From positions 806,001 to 870,000 of the forward strand of contig NZ_CP081903.1 of the NCBI RefSeq assembly GCF_020091405.1: a stretch of DNA of 64,000 bases, given 5' to 3'. Positions within the stretch are counted from its first letter, which is position 1. Every line of letters begins with the position of its first letter. The stretch is from Bacteroides cellulosilyticus. GTDB taxonomy: Bacteria; Bacteroidota; Bacteroidia; Bacteroidales; Bacteroidaceae. A model generated the notes under the pieces. That model had not been told where the DNA came from and searched no databases. It worked only from the letters and a program-made list of their open reading frames with translations. Shown in pieces: positions 53,219-62,188 of the stretch. The translations under genes and the position numbers were made by a program.

Positions 53219-56200
53219 TTAGAAGGTTAATTGAACACCACATGACATGCTTTTGAATACCGGTGTACCGGTACCTGTACGCCCTAGGTTATAGTTCGTG
53301 GAGAACATAGAATATCCTGATATGGCTTCCGGATCAATAGGTAATCCTCTCAGGTTGTCAAATGTAAAAAAGTTCTCCAATGACATATAGACTCTTGCTT
53401 TGCTGATGTATATCTTTGATAAGATATTTGTCGGGACGGTGTATCCCAATGTAATATTCTTGATTCTTAAATAAGACATATCCAGTAAATAACGGGATTG
53501 TTTCTGCATGGCAAATCCGGTGTCGCTGCCACCTAAGTCCCATGCTCGGGGATAGAATGCGTTGGTGCGTTCTTCTGTCCAATAATCTGTTGTAAAAGTT
53601 TTAGGCAGTGCACCTTCTTTAGCATTATACCCTGGAATTGCTAACTGACCGCTACCCCAGATCTTGCGTTTTCCAATACCCTGAAAGTAGATAGAAAAGT
53701 CAAATCCTTTATAATCAGCACCCAATCTGAAACTGTATTCATAACGAGGAGTAGTATTGCCAATAACAGTTTGGTCACCCGGATTGCCATTTGTACTGGT
53801 TCCCGGAGTGATGTAACCATCACCGTCAAGATCTACAAATTTGGTATCACCAGGAGAGAATATTAGCTTATTTCCATCTTCATAATGCACCTGATAAACC
53901 GGATACTCTGAAGACTGCTTATAGGTGGTACGAGCTGTTCCGTTATAAATGACGATAATCTTTTCAATCTGGCCGTCTGCTCCATATACAAAGTCTTCTT
54001 TTTGGAATAACCTGTCGGTTACAAAACCATAAATATCACCATAACGTCTTCCGGTTGAGTAGGTAGTTCCCAAACTACGATCTTCCCACGGAGTTAGATA
54101 GTCCGCGCCTTTTGTAATGAAAGTAGAAGCGTCTGATATAGATGCCGTTATATTAATACCCAATCCGTTGGCAAAACGATGGTTGAAGTCAGCTGACAAT
54201 TCCCAACCTTTAGTTCTCAGGCTACCATAATTGCCACTGGGAGCAGCCGCACCAAGAGTTACCGGTAGACTTTCACCAGGAATAATCATGTTCTTCGTAT
54301 CACGTTGGAACCAGTCGAAAGTCACTCCGAACTTGTTATTAAAGAATCTGAGATCAATACCAAAGTCCAGTGTCTCGATTTGCTGCCAGCTGATATCGCT
54401 GTCGACCAATGAGGGAGTACCGAACATAGGTATTTTATTTCCACTTCCATCCAACCATGATGATTGACCATCTGACAATATGGACTTATACAGAGTGTTT
54501 GAAACGGATTGGTCACCAATACTACCCCACGAAGCTCTGAATTTACCGAAACTTAAGATATTATTAATAGGTGCCATAAATTTCTCATTGGTAAATACCC
54601 AACCGGCAGAGAAAGAGGGGAACCACTTCCAACGCAGATGCTCGGGGAACTTAGATGAACCATCCCGGCGTATATTAGCTTCAATGAAATATCTGTCTTC
54701 AAAAGAATAATTGAGACGACCGAAAAAGCCTAACTGTGCTTCCCAGTTGCGGTTTCCTTCAATAAACTGATCTCCGGATGCCAATGGAAATTGTGGATTT
54801 GTCAAGTCAATTAGATTTGTTTTCCACCCTTTATATGAACTCCATTTATTAGTAACCCTGTTCATACCTGCCATAACCTTGAAAGCATGTTGCTTTTCCG
54901 GACCCAGCAACAAGTTGTAAGTAGTATAAATATTAAAAGTATTGTTGTCAATAGATTTGCTGTTATTGCCTACCTGGCTGGCACTTGGGCCGGAGCTGTT
55001 ATAATATTTGTTCACAGGAAAACGATATGCCGGCATGCCGTCGGAATCTACTCTTTCTCCTTGTTCGTTAACATACACCTGACTGCCATTCTCTATCCAA
55101 GCAGTGGGAGCATACCACATTTCTCCTGCTTCATATTGCATGACGGATGAATTAGTTTCAGTAGTTTGCCTGTCATACGTATAGTCAAACTTAACATCCC
55201 AATTCTTGGTTAAATTCAATGTAAAACCTAAATTAATATTGTAGTATTTATTTTGTAGGTTATCTGTATTTGCAGCTGCCATTTCATACGTGGGTTCCTT
55301 CAAAGGATTACCATTTTCAGTCACTCCCATAGGCATTAGCGGACTCCAACGATAAAGATATAACCATGGGTCGGCAGTTGTATTTCCAATTCCCGGATAG
55401 CGTTTGTTACGATCTGAATAGATTGAGCTTGCTCTTACAGTAATATACTTATTGATTTCTGAAGTAACACTAACTGAGGCATTGTATCGTTTAAAGTCAT
55501 CTTTCTTAGCCGTTTTCGACATACCGCTCTGATCCAGATAGCCTAATCCGATATTGTAGCTGGTCTTACCACTCTTGCCATTAACAGACAGGTTATGGGT
55601 CATTGTCGGTGTCCAATTTTTAATCATGGCCTTAGCACCGTCATAAAGTCTGTATCCGTATTTATCTTTTCCGTCATAGAACCAGTCGCGGCCATATACT
55701 ACCGGATCATTCCATTTTACTTTTCCACCGTATAGGTTTTGCCATTCAATAGCCTTTTCTAAACTTTCAGGACTAATACGCCAGAAACCACCGGCCGGCA
55801 TTGGTTCTCTTCTGTTTGTTTGCGCATCCAGTGTATATTGTAAGGCTTCTATACCGCCAATCTCGATTTTCTTAGCAGGGTCTTGCCAAGAGAAGTTGTT
55901 CGAGTAGCTTACTTCAAATTTATCGCTTTGTGCTCCTGATTTTGTGGTTATTAGGATTACGCCAAATGCAGCTTTTGAACCGTAAATAGAAGATGAAGCA
56001 GCATCTTTCAAAACAGAAATGGATTGAACATCATTAGGATTCACCATCTGAATACTTGGAATCTCCACATTGTCCAATAAGATGAGTGGGGTATTGTTTC
56101 CTGAAATAGAACCAACTTGGCCACGAATTTTAATCAAAGGGTCTGATCCTACTTCACCAGTTGGAATTGTGATATTAACTCCCGCTACCGCACCCTGTAA

Positions 56201-56698
56201 TCCACGACCAATATCGGCGATAGGACGACTGTCTAATGTCTTATTTACATCAACTGTTGCTACCGCTCCTGTCAAGTTAGCTTTCTTTTGCGTACCGTAA
56301 CCTACCACTACTACTTCTTGCAGTAATTCACTATCCTCTTTCAGAATAATTTTCATAGTCCGGGCAGCTTTCACTTCCTGAGTCTGGTAGCCTATGTACG
56401 AAATCTTTAAAATAGCTCCCGGTTTTACAGTCAGCGTAAATTTACCATTAATATCCGTAATACCGCCATTTGTAGTTCCTTTCTCTATAATACTGGCTCC
56501 AATAACCGGTTCACCGTTGGCATCTACAACCAAGCCGTTAATCGTTTGAGTTTGTAGTTGCTCTGTCACTTCCAAAGGGCTGTCGGAGGTAACTTGAGTA
56601 GCTAATACATTTCCACTGTTTAAAAACAGCGTACTAATAGCTACTGCCATGAGGAGTTTACTATGCGTTAATCCTCGTTTTTTGCGATCTTCATTCAT
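53219..56698 (-). CDS. SusC/RagA-type TonB-dependent transporter 2
   Basis: A 1159-residue outer-membrane transporter that starts MNEDRKKRGLTHSKLLMAVA. It has a CarboxypepD_reg domain (about 53-130; NGLVVDANGEPVIGASIIEKG), the TonB-box region LLQEVVVVGYGTQKKANLTGAVATV, a plug (NVEIPSIQMVNPNDVQSISVLKDAASSSIYGSKAAFG) and a barrel ending CGVQLTF. It has no STN domain. Its first 130 residues and its leader are clearly homologous to SusC1, while the barrels differ, so substrates probably differ. Confidence 0.95.
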   Translation of the reverse strand: MNEDRKKRGLTHSKLLMAVAISTLFLNSGNVLATQVTSDSPLEVTEQLQTQTINGLVVDANGEPVIGASIIEKGTTNGGITDINGKFTLTVKPGAILKISYIGYQTQEVKAARTMKIILKEDSELLQEVVVVGYGTQKKANLTGAVATVDVNKTLDSRPIADIGRGLQGAVAGVNITIPTGEVGSDPLIKIRGQVGSISGNNTPLILLDNVEIPSIQMVNPNDVQSISVLKDAASSSIYGSKAAFGVILITTKSGAQSDKFEVSYSNNFSWQDPAKKIEIGGIEALQYTLDAQTNRREPMPAGGFWRISPESLEKAIEWQNLYGGKVKWNDPVVYGRDWFYDGKDKYGYRLYDGAKAMIKNWTPTMTHNLSVNGKSGKTSYNIGLGYLDQSGMSKTAKKDDFKRYNASVSVTSEINKYITVRASSIYSDRNKRYPGIGNTTADPWLYLYRWSPLMPMGVTENGNPLKEPTYEMAAANTDNLQNKYYNINLGFTLNLTKNWDVKFDYTYDRQTTETNSSVMQYEAGEMWYAPTAWIENGSQVYVNEQGERVDSDGMPAYRFPVNKYYNSSGPSASQVGNNSKSIDNNTFNIYTTYNLLLGPEKQHAFKVMAGMNRVTNKWSSYKGWKTNLIDLTNPQFPLASGDQFIEGNRNWEAQLGFFGRLNYSFEDRYFIEANIRRDGSSKFPEHLRWKWFPSFSAGWVFTNEKFMAPINNILSFGKFRASWGSIGDQSVSNTLYKSILSDGQSSWLDGSGNKIPMFGTPSLVDSDISWQQIETLDFGIDLRFFNNKFGVTFDWFQRDTKNMIIPGESLPVTLGAAAPSGNYGSLRTKGWELSADFNHRFANGLGINITASISDASTFITKGADYLTPWEDRSLGTTYSTGRRYGDIYGFVTDRLFQKEDFVYGADGQIEKIIVIYNGTARTTYKQSSEYPVYQVHYEDGNKLIFSPGDTKFVDLDGDGYITPGTSTNGNPGDQTVIGNTTPRYEYSFRLGADYKGFDFSIYFQGIGKRKIWGSGQLAIPGYNAKEGALPKTFTTDYWTEERTNAFYPRAWDLGGSDTGFAMQKQSRYLLDMSYLRIKNITLGYTVPTNILSKIYISKARVYMSLENFFTFDNLRGLPIDPEAISGYSMFSTNYNLGRTGTGTPVFKSMSCGVQLTF

Positions 56699-56886
56699 AA
56701 AAGATTGATGATTTTGTTGTTAATCAAAATAGTTTTCTCAAAATTTAGGGTAAGGATAGTCAGTTAGGAATAGCTAAGGCTATTTCTTCTGTTAGGTAAG
56801 TTTCTGTTCCATAGGCGTTTTTTCTTATTTATAGGTTTGACTTATATAGTATCTCTATTTGTTTTCATTTACCGTTCCAAGAGAAC
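56699..56886 (-). promoter_or_regulatory. Conserved 5' leader and upstream dyad of susC2
   Basis: This leader of about 188 bases matches that of susC1. It holds the hairpin GGAATAGCTAAGGCTATTTC (56767-56786) and the box GTTCCAAGAGAAC (56874-56886), 176-188 bases before the start codon, here extended to the longer dyad CCAAGTTCTCTTGG on the minus strand. Confidence 0.7.
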
Positions 56887-56950
56887 TTGGTAAATACATA
56901 TTAGAAAGGCCCTTTCTCCATAAATTTGATTTCCTCAGTGCTTATTAGAA

Positions 56951-57050
56951 GCGTACCCGAGATGGACTTGCTCCGTACCAAAGCCGTACTTTCTTCGGTT
57001 AGAAGTACCTCTGAGTGAAGAACGTACGGAGCAACTACGGCTCAGGTACG
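56951..57050. repeat. Phased inverted repeats upstream of susC2
   Basis: TTGCTCCGTAC (56968-56978) pairs with GTACGGAGCAA (57024-57034). Around it CGTA-type half-sites lie in 11- or 22-bp steps: 56951, 56973 and 56984 on the left, and TACG at 57025, 57036 and 57047 on the right. The stretch to 57182 holds nothing else recognisable. Confidence 0.7.
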
Positions 57051-57182
57051 TCTCGGATATGGTCAGAATGATAAAGAAGTGGTTTGTTCCAATTTATAAA
57101 AGTTGACTCCTTATTAGGAATAGACTTTCAGGAATAGAGTGATTTCCCCCTTCAGGGAGTAACTGTAAGGGCAGTTTCGGAT

Positions 57183-57258
57183 AGCTACACCCTTTACTTC
57201 GGATGGCTACACCCTTTGGACGTGATGGCTACACCCTTTATAGCAAAAGGTGTAGCCC
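57183..57258. repeat. 22-bp-step repeat array C
   Basis: 13-bp cores AGCTACACCCTTT (57183) and GGCTACACCCTTT (57205, 57227) are 22 bases apart, with spacers ACTTCGGAT and GGACGTGAT. An inverted core AAAGGTGTAGCCC (57246) follows after 19 bases. The 57259-57461 stretch is otherwise empty. Confidence 0.9.
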
Positions 57259-57461
57259 TACAAAAGAGATGCTTTATCCACAAGAAAACGGGTTACAATT
57301 CTTCCATATATATTTGAGGAGATATACAGTAGCTCACCTGTTTTTTACACTTCAACCATGCATTCCTCAGATATTCTTTTTAGTGAGTAATGCAAAGCAT
57401 GAAAACAAAACGATAAAGTGAAGTTTTGGAAGTTTTTGTCTTGGTATATTAAAAAAAACTA

Positions 57462-57469
57462 TATATTTG
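57462..57469 (+). promoter_or_regulatory. -7 promoter element of the BadF-type kinase gene
   Basis: TATATTTG matches TAnnTTTG, 25 bases before the start codon; a TTTG at 57435-57438 lies 23 bases upstream, slightly far for a -33 element. Confidence 0.6.
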
Positions 57470-57494
57470 TATCCAATTCTAAATCTAACTGCGT

Positions 57495-58343
57495 ATGAAA
57501 CTGATTGCAGAGAGTGGTTCGACAAGAACTGAATGGGCTTTGGTTGAAGACAATCACCTGATACAACGTGTTTTTACAGAGGGACTTAATCCTTTCTTCC
57601 AAACCAGAAGAGAGATCAGCCGGAGTGTGCGTTTAGGTTTACCCGAAACTTTTTTCAAAAGAAAGCTGGAACAAGTATATTATTATGGAGCCGGGTGTAC
57701 TTCTTATGAGAAAAAGAATGTATTGGGTGCCTCATTAGTAGCACAGTTCAAAACCCCGATCCAAGTAGAGAGTGATTTACTTGCAGCTGCCCGTGGTCTG
57801 TTTAAATGTGAAGCAGGAATTGCCTGTATCTTAGGCACCGGATCTAATTCTTGCTTTTACAACGGAAAGATTATTGTAAAAAATGTCAGAGCAGGTGGGT
57901 ACATATTGGGCGATGAAGGTAGTGGCGCTGTACTAGGCAAGCATTTTCTCTCAGATGTGCTGAAAGGTTTAGCTCCCAAAGAAGTGATGGCTGATTTCTT
58001 TGAGAAGTTCCGTATTAGCCCCAATGAAGTAATGGAGTCTGTTTATAATCGCCCGTTTCCTAATCGCTTTCTATCCACTATTTCTTATTTCCTGGCGGAT
58101 TATACGAGTGATGATTATGTATACGAACTAATAATCACTAATTTGCGCAACTTCTTCACAAGGAATGTATGCCAATATGACTATAAGAGCTATCCAATCC
58201 GCTTTGTAGGTTCGTTAGCCTATAGTTATGCCCCGATTCTAAGAGAAGTCGCCGGTGACTTTGGCATTGAATTGGACGTGATTGAAGAAACTCCCATGAA
58301 TGGACTGATTGACTTCCACTCATTAAATATTGAAGAACCTTAA
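57495..58343 (+). CDS. BadF/BadG family ATPase, probable N-acetylglucosamine-type kinase
   Basis: A 282-residue ASKHA-fold kinase. ATP and sugar motifs are AESGSTRTEWALVED (phosphate 1), GIACILGTGSNSCFYNG (phosphate 2) and GGYILGDEGSGAVLG, followed by the C-terminal RFVGSLAYSYAPILREVAGDFG (adenosine). This is the short Bacteroides form of the GlcNAc-kinase-like BadF group. It could phosphorylate an amino sugar released by the neighbouring uptake systems, but the substrate is inferred from family only. It is transcribed divergently from susC2 and precedes SusCD3. Confidence 0.85.
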   Translation: MKLIAESGSTRTEWALVEDNHLIQRVFTEGLNPFFQTRREISRSVRLGLPETFFKRKLEQVYYYGAGCTSYEKKNVLGASLVAQFKTPIQVESDLLAAARGLFKCEAGIACILGTGSNSCFYNGKIIVKNVRAGGYILGDEGSGAVLGKHFLSDVLKGLAPKEVMADFFEKFRISPNEVMESVYNRPFPNRFLSTISYFLADYTSDDYVYELIITNLRNFFTRNVCQYDYKSYPIRFVGSLAYSYAPILREVAGDFGIELDVIEETPMNGLIDFHSLNIEEP

Positions 58344-58588
58344 TATATGTATATAAAACATATCGAAGAAGGTGCAAATCTTCTCGAAGAGCAAATTTAT
58401 AAATATAAAGTTAAATAAATGCAAAGGAATGTTCTTGATATTAAATTATAATATATCTTTGCTAAGAAGAAACGAAGAAATAGCGTTTCATCACCTTTGT
58501 TAATAACGAGTTTATCTCTTAAAATAACCGACTAAATAGCAACAGTATTTAGTGTATTTTAATTTTTAGCCGACAATATATTTACCAA
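58344..58588 (+). other. Intergenic stretch before the SusC leader relic
   Basis: AT-rich and non-coding. One -7-like octamer, TATCTTTG, lies at 58454-58461, and could start a transcript through the relic into SusCD3. No other structure was recognised. Confidence 0.4.
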
Positions 58589-58899
58589 GTTCTCTTGGAA
58601 CTTAGCTAACATGTAATTAAAATAAGAGAGATAAAATATAAGTTAAACCTAAAAATAAAAAAAGAGCCTATGGAACAAGAACTCATCTGACAGCAGAAAT
58701 AGCCTCAAAGCTATTCTCAATTGCCCATTCTTACTCTTTCAGAGAAGACTATTTTAGTTAACAACAAAATCATCAACTTTTTATGAATGAAGATCGCAAA
58801 GGAAAAGGATTCGCAAACTGCAAACTCCTCTCAGTAGTAACTATAAGTGTACTGTTCGTAGATATTGGTAATGTACAGCTGCCCAACAGCCTCTGGTAA
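58589..58899 (+). pseudogene. Relic of a SusC1/2-type leader and SusC N-terminus
   Basis: GTTCTCTTGGAAC (58589-58601), the leader hairpin (58696-58718) and the sequence just before the ATG match the leaders of susC1 and susC2 in order and spacing. At 58783 an ATG opens a 38-codon frame, MNEDRKGKGFANCKLLSVVT then ISVLFVDIGNVQLPNSLW and a stop. It matches the SusC1/SusC2 N-termini (MNEDRKKRG..., LF..GNV), then ends before the carboxypeptidase-like domain. It is either a decayed susC or a retained leader peptide. susC3, of another lineage, begins 120 bases later. Confidence 0.8.
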
Positions 58900-59019
58900 T
58901 TCTTTGAGTATGAAAGAATAACGACTTCAAATTCAAGTCAAGTTACAAATACTCAAAGTAGGCCAATCATATATAATGATATAATTCTGGACTATTAACC
59001 ATTATTGTTTATTAAATCT

Positions 59020-62000
59020 ATGTTAATGCAAAAACTTTTAATTCTATCAGTAACCGGCCTGATGCTTATGTGCGGCGGTTACATCCCTGGAATGAGTGTA
59101 AGTGCACAAAATACCACTTCGTCTAGTACACAGAACTCAAGAAGGATTTCCGGAGTAGTGACAGACACTCAGGGTGAACCGATTATCGGAGCAACTGTAC
59201 TTGTAAAAGGAACAGGCATCGGTACAGCAACAGATATCGACGGCAAGTTCTCTCTGGATATTCCATCAAATGGAAAAACCTTAGTAGTATCTTTCATTGG
59301 ATTCGACGCGCAGGAAATTCCTGTTACAAATAATGCTACGTACAAAATACAGTTAAGCGGAACAGACTATGCTCTGGACGAGGTAGTGGTGACGGCTTTA
59401 GGTATGAAGCGTGAAAAGAAGGCGCTCGGCTATTCAGTGCAAGACGTAAAAGGAGACGCTCTTATTGAAAACCGGACTGCAAACATTGCCACATCACTGA
59501 ATGGTAAGATTGCCGGTATGAATATTTCTTCAACTTCTATTCCCGGTGGTTCAAACCGTATCGTCATCCGTGGTAACAACTCTATATCCGGTAATAATAT
59601 GCCGTTGGTAGTAGTGGATGGAGTGCCGTTCGACAACTCTCAAGGCGTTGACGACGTAAATACAAACTCTTGGGGTGCAGGTTATTCGGATACCGGTGAC
59701 GGACTATCTATGCTGAATCCTGATGACGTTGAATCAATTTCTGTACTGAAGGGTCCTTCGGCTACAGCTCTTTACGGTTCACGCGGTGGTAACGGTGTGA
59801 TTCTGGTTACAACCAAACAAGGACAGGGTGGCAGAACCAAAGTGTCATACAATAGCAACTTTACTTTTGAAAATGTAATGATCCAACCGGAATTCCAGAA
59901 TGAATACGGTCAGGGTACAGATGGAGCATTTGTGGCTACCTCACGTAACTCCTGGGGTCCCAAAATGGGTACGGTTGTTACAGACTGGACAGGACAGACC
60001 CGTCCTTTGGAAGCGAAAAACAACGATTTTTCCGACTTCATGGACACCGGTACATCGTGGACCAATTCTCTTGACATCACAAGTTCCGCCGGTAAGATGA
60101 ACTATCGTGTAGGTATGTCAAACACGATGCGTAAGGGTGTTATCCCGAAGAATGAGTTAAACAAAACAAACTTTTCTATTCGCGCAGGCGGCGAAATCAT
60201 CAAGAACCTGACTCTCGATGCTAAATTGAACTATACTTATCAGAAAGGTCAGGGACGTCCTGAATTCTCTGCTTCAGGTTTCAACCCGATATTCGCTCTT
60301 ATTTATACTCCGCGCAGCATCAACCTGCACGAGATGAAAGATGTTTTTGATAAAGACGGAAAGATTATCGACTGGTATCCCAGTATGCTTACGGTGGTAA
60401 ATAACCCGTATGCACTGACTTCTCTCAGCGGTAACAAGGACGTAACCAATCGTATCAATGGTTTCGCTTCATTGACATACGAGGTTAGCAGCTGGCTGAA
60501 AGCTATGGTTCGCTTCGGTGGTGACACTTATGGCAAGAAGACCGAAAAGTGGATACGCCATGACTTGATTTCAAGTGCAGGTTATAAGGATGGTCGTTTC
60601 TCAACCGGTCAATACAATATGGCTGAATACAATGCAGATTTCCTGGTTACAGCACAAAAGGATAAGATTGCAGACTCCAAAATCTCCGGAATGCTTTCTG
60701 TTGGTGGTAACCTGATGAACCGCCAGTACAATAGTTTCTATGCCACAGCCGAAGGTTTGAACATTCCTGAACTGTATACCATTCAGAATGGTCAGTCCAA
60801 GACTACTTCGACTTCCAAATCAGAAAAAGAAGTTCAATCCCTCTATGCACTGGGACAATTGTCATGGGATAACTACCTGTTCCTCGATATAACTGTACGT
60901 AATGACTGGTCTTCCACATTACCGAAGGATAACCGCTCATTCTTCTATCCCTCATTCTCTCTGGGTTGGGTAGTGACGGATATGTTGACCAAGTTCAAAG
61001 TAGATGTTCCCAGCTGGCTTTCTTTCGCTAAAGTACGCGCATCTTATGCTGAAGCAGGAAATGACACCGATCCATATCAGCTGTTGTCTGTATTATCTAC
61101 AGTTTCTAACATGGCAGGTGGTCAGATGGGCGTAGCAGAACCTTCTACGAAAGCAAACTCTAACCTTAAACCGGAGATTATCAAATCTACCGAGTTCGGT
61201 GCTGATATCCGCTTCTTCGATAACCGTTTAGGATTCGACGTTACATACTACAACAAACGTGCATATAACCAGATCATATCCATGCCTTCATCCATCACTT
61301 CGGGATATAGCGCCAAATATATCAATGCAGGACGTGTGGACAACTGGGGATGGGAACTTCAGATGAATGCCACGCCGGTTCGCACACGCGACTGGAACTG
61401 GAATCTTTGGGTTAACTTCGCCAAAAATTCTTCTGAAGTCGTAGAACTTTACGAAGGAGTGGAATCCATTACATTAGCTCGCCCGATGGGACAAAACTGT
61501 TATGTCATGGCTAAAACAGGTGAACCTTACGGACAGATTTACACGAATGGTTTCAAATATGACGAAAAAGGAAACCGCCTTGTGGGTGATGACGGCAAAT
61601 ACATAGTAGATCCTACCCTCCGTGTTTCCGGTAATATGAACCCGGATTGGACAGCAGGCATCGGTTCTTCATTAAGATGGAAAAATTTCTCTTTCGGATT
61701 CCTGATTGATGTCCGCTATGGTGGCGATGTATATCTGCAATCTATGATGCGTCTGCAATCTAATGGCCAGACCAAAGAAACTGTTGCCGGACGCGAAGAA
61801 TTCTATTCAACCGGTAAGGGATTGATTTCTCAGGGTGTTAATGTAAACACAGGAGCTCCCAATACCGTTGAACTGAATCCTACCGCTTATTGGGGACAGT
61901 TCTATGGCAACATTGGAAACTACGTTTATGATGCTACCAACGTACGCCTTCGCGAACTTAATTTCTCCTGGATATTGCCGGACAAATGGTTCAACAAGAC

Positions 62001-62175
62001 AATCATCAGTGGTATTAAAGTCAGTGCTGTAGCCAACAACGTATGCTTCCTGTACAATAACCTTCCGGGATTCGACCCTGAATGTACATACTCTACTGGC
62101 AACGGACAGGGTGTAGAAACCGCTGCTCTACCGTCTACCCGTTCATTTGGTTTCAATCTTAATGTTACATTCTAA
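59020..62175 (+). CDS. SusC/RagA-type TonB-dependent transporter 3
   Basis: A 1051-residue outer-membrane transporter with a conventional signal (MLMQKLLILSVTGLMLMCGG, ending VSAQ). Then come a CarboxypepD_reg domain (about 42-120; SGVVTDTQGEPIIGATVLVKGTG), the TonB-box region ALDEVVVTALGMKREKKALGYSVQDV, a plug (GVPFDNSQGVDDVNTNSWGAGYSDTGDGLSMLNPDDVESISVLKG) and a barrel ending SFGFNLNVTF. It differs from SusC1/2 in signal, plug length and sequence, so it is a separate lineage. The ATG at 59020 is preferred to an upstream TTG at 59005. susD3 starts 13 bases after the stop. Confidence 0.94.
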   Translation: MLMQKLLILSVTGLMLMCGGYIPGMSVSAQNTTSSSTQNSRRISGVVTDTQGEPIIGATVLVKGTGIGTATDIDGKFSLDIPSNGKTLVVSFIGFDAQEIPVTNNATYKIQLSGTDYALDEVVVTALGMKREKKALGYSVQDVKGDALIENRTANIATSLNGKIAGMNISSTSIPGGSNRIVIRGNNSISGNNMPLVVVDGVPFDNSQGVDDVNTNSWGAGYSDTGDGLSMLNPDDVESISVLKGPSATALYGSRGGNGVILVTTKQGQGGRTKVSYNSNFTFENVMIQPEFQNEYGQGTDGAFVATSRNSWGPKMGTVVTDWTGQTRPLEAKNNDFSDFMDTGTSWTNSLDITSSAGKMNYRVGMSNTMRKGVIPKNELNKTNFSIRAGGEIIKNLTLDAKLNYTYQKGQGRPEFSASGFNPIFALIYTPRSINLHEMKDVFDKDGKIIDWYPSMLTVVNNPYALTSLSGNKDVTNRINGFASLTYEVSSWLKAMVRFGGDTYGKKTEKWIRHDLISSAGYKDGRFSTGQYNMAEYNADFLVTAQKDKIADSKISGMLSVGGNLMNRQYNSFYATAEGLNIPELYTIQNGQSKTTSTSKSEKEVQSLYALGQLSWDNYLFLDITVRNDWSSTLPKDNRSFFYPSFSLGWVVTDMLTKFKVDVPSWLSFAKVRASYAEAGNDTDPYQLLSVLSTVSNMAGGQMGVAEPSTKANSNLKPEIIKSTEFGADIRFFDNRLGFDVTYYNKRAYNQIISMPSSITSGYSAKYINAGRVDNWGWELQMNATPVRTRDWNWNLWVNFAKNSSEVVELYEGVESITLARPMGQNCYVMAKTGEPYGQIYTNGFKYDEKGNRLVGDDGKYIVDPTLRVSGNMNPDWTAGIGSSLRWKNFSFGFLIDVRYGGDVYLQSMMRLQSNGQTKETVAGREEFYSTGKGLISQGVNVNTGAPNTVELNPTAYWGQFYGNIGNYVYDATNVRLRELNFSWILPDKWFNKTIISGIKVSAVANNVCFLYNNLPGFDPECTYSTGNGQGVETAALPSTRSFGFNLNVTF

Positions 62176-62188
62176 AAATGAAGATAAA

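Noticed and set aside
41178..56698. Signalling SusC with an adjacent ECF sigma/anti-sigma pair
   Set aside because: SusC1 and SusC2 lack an STN domain, and no sigma or anti-sigma gene lies in the window.
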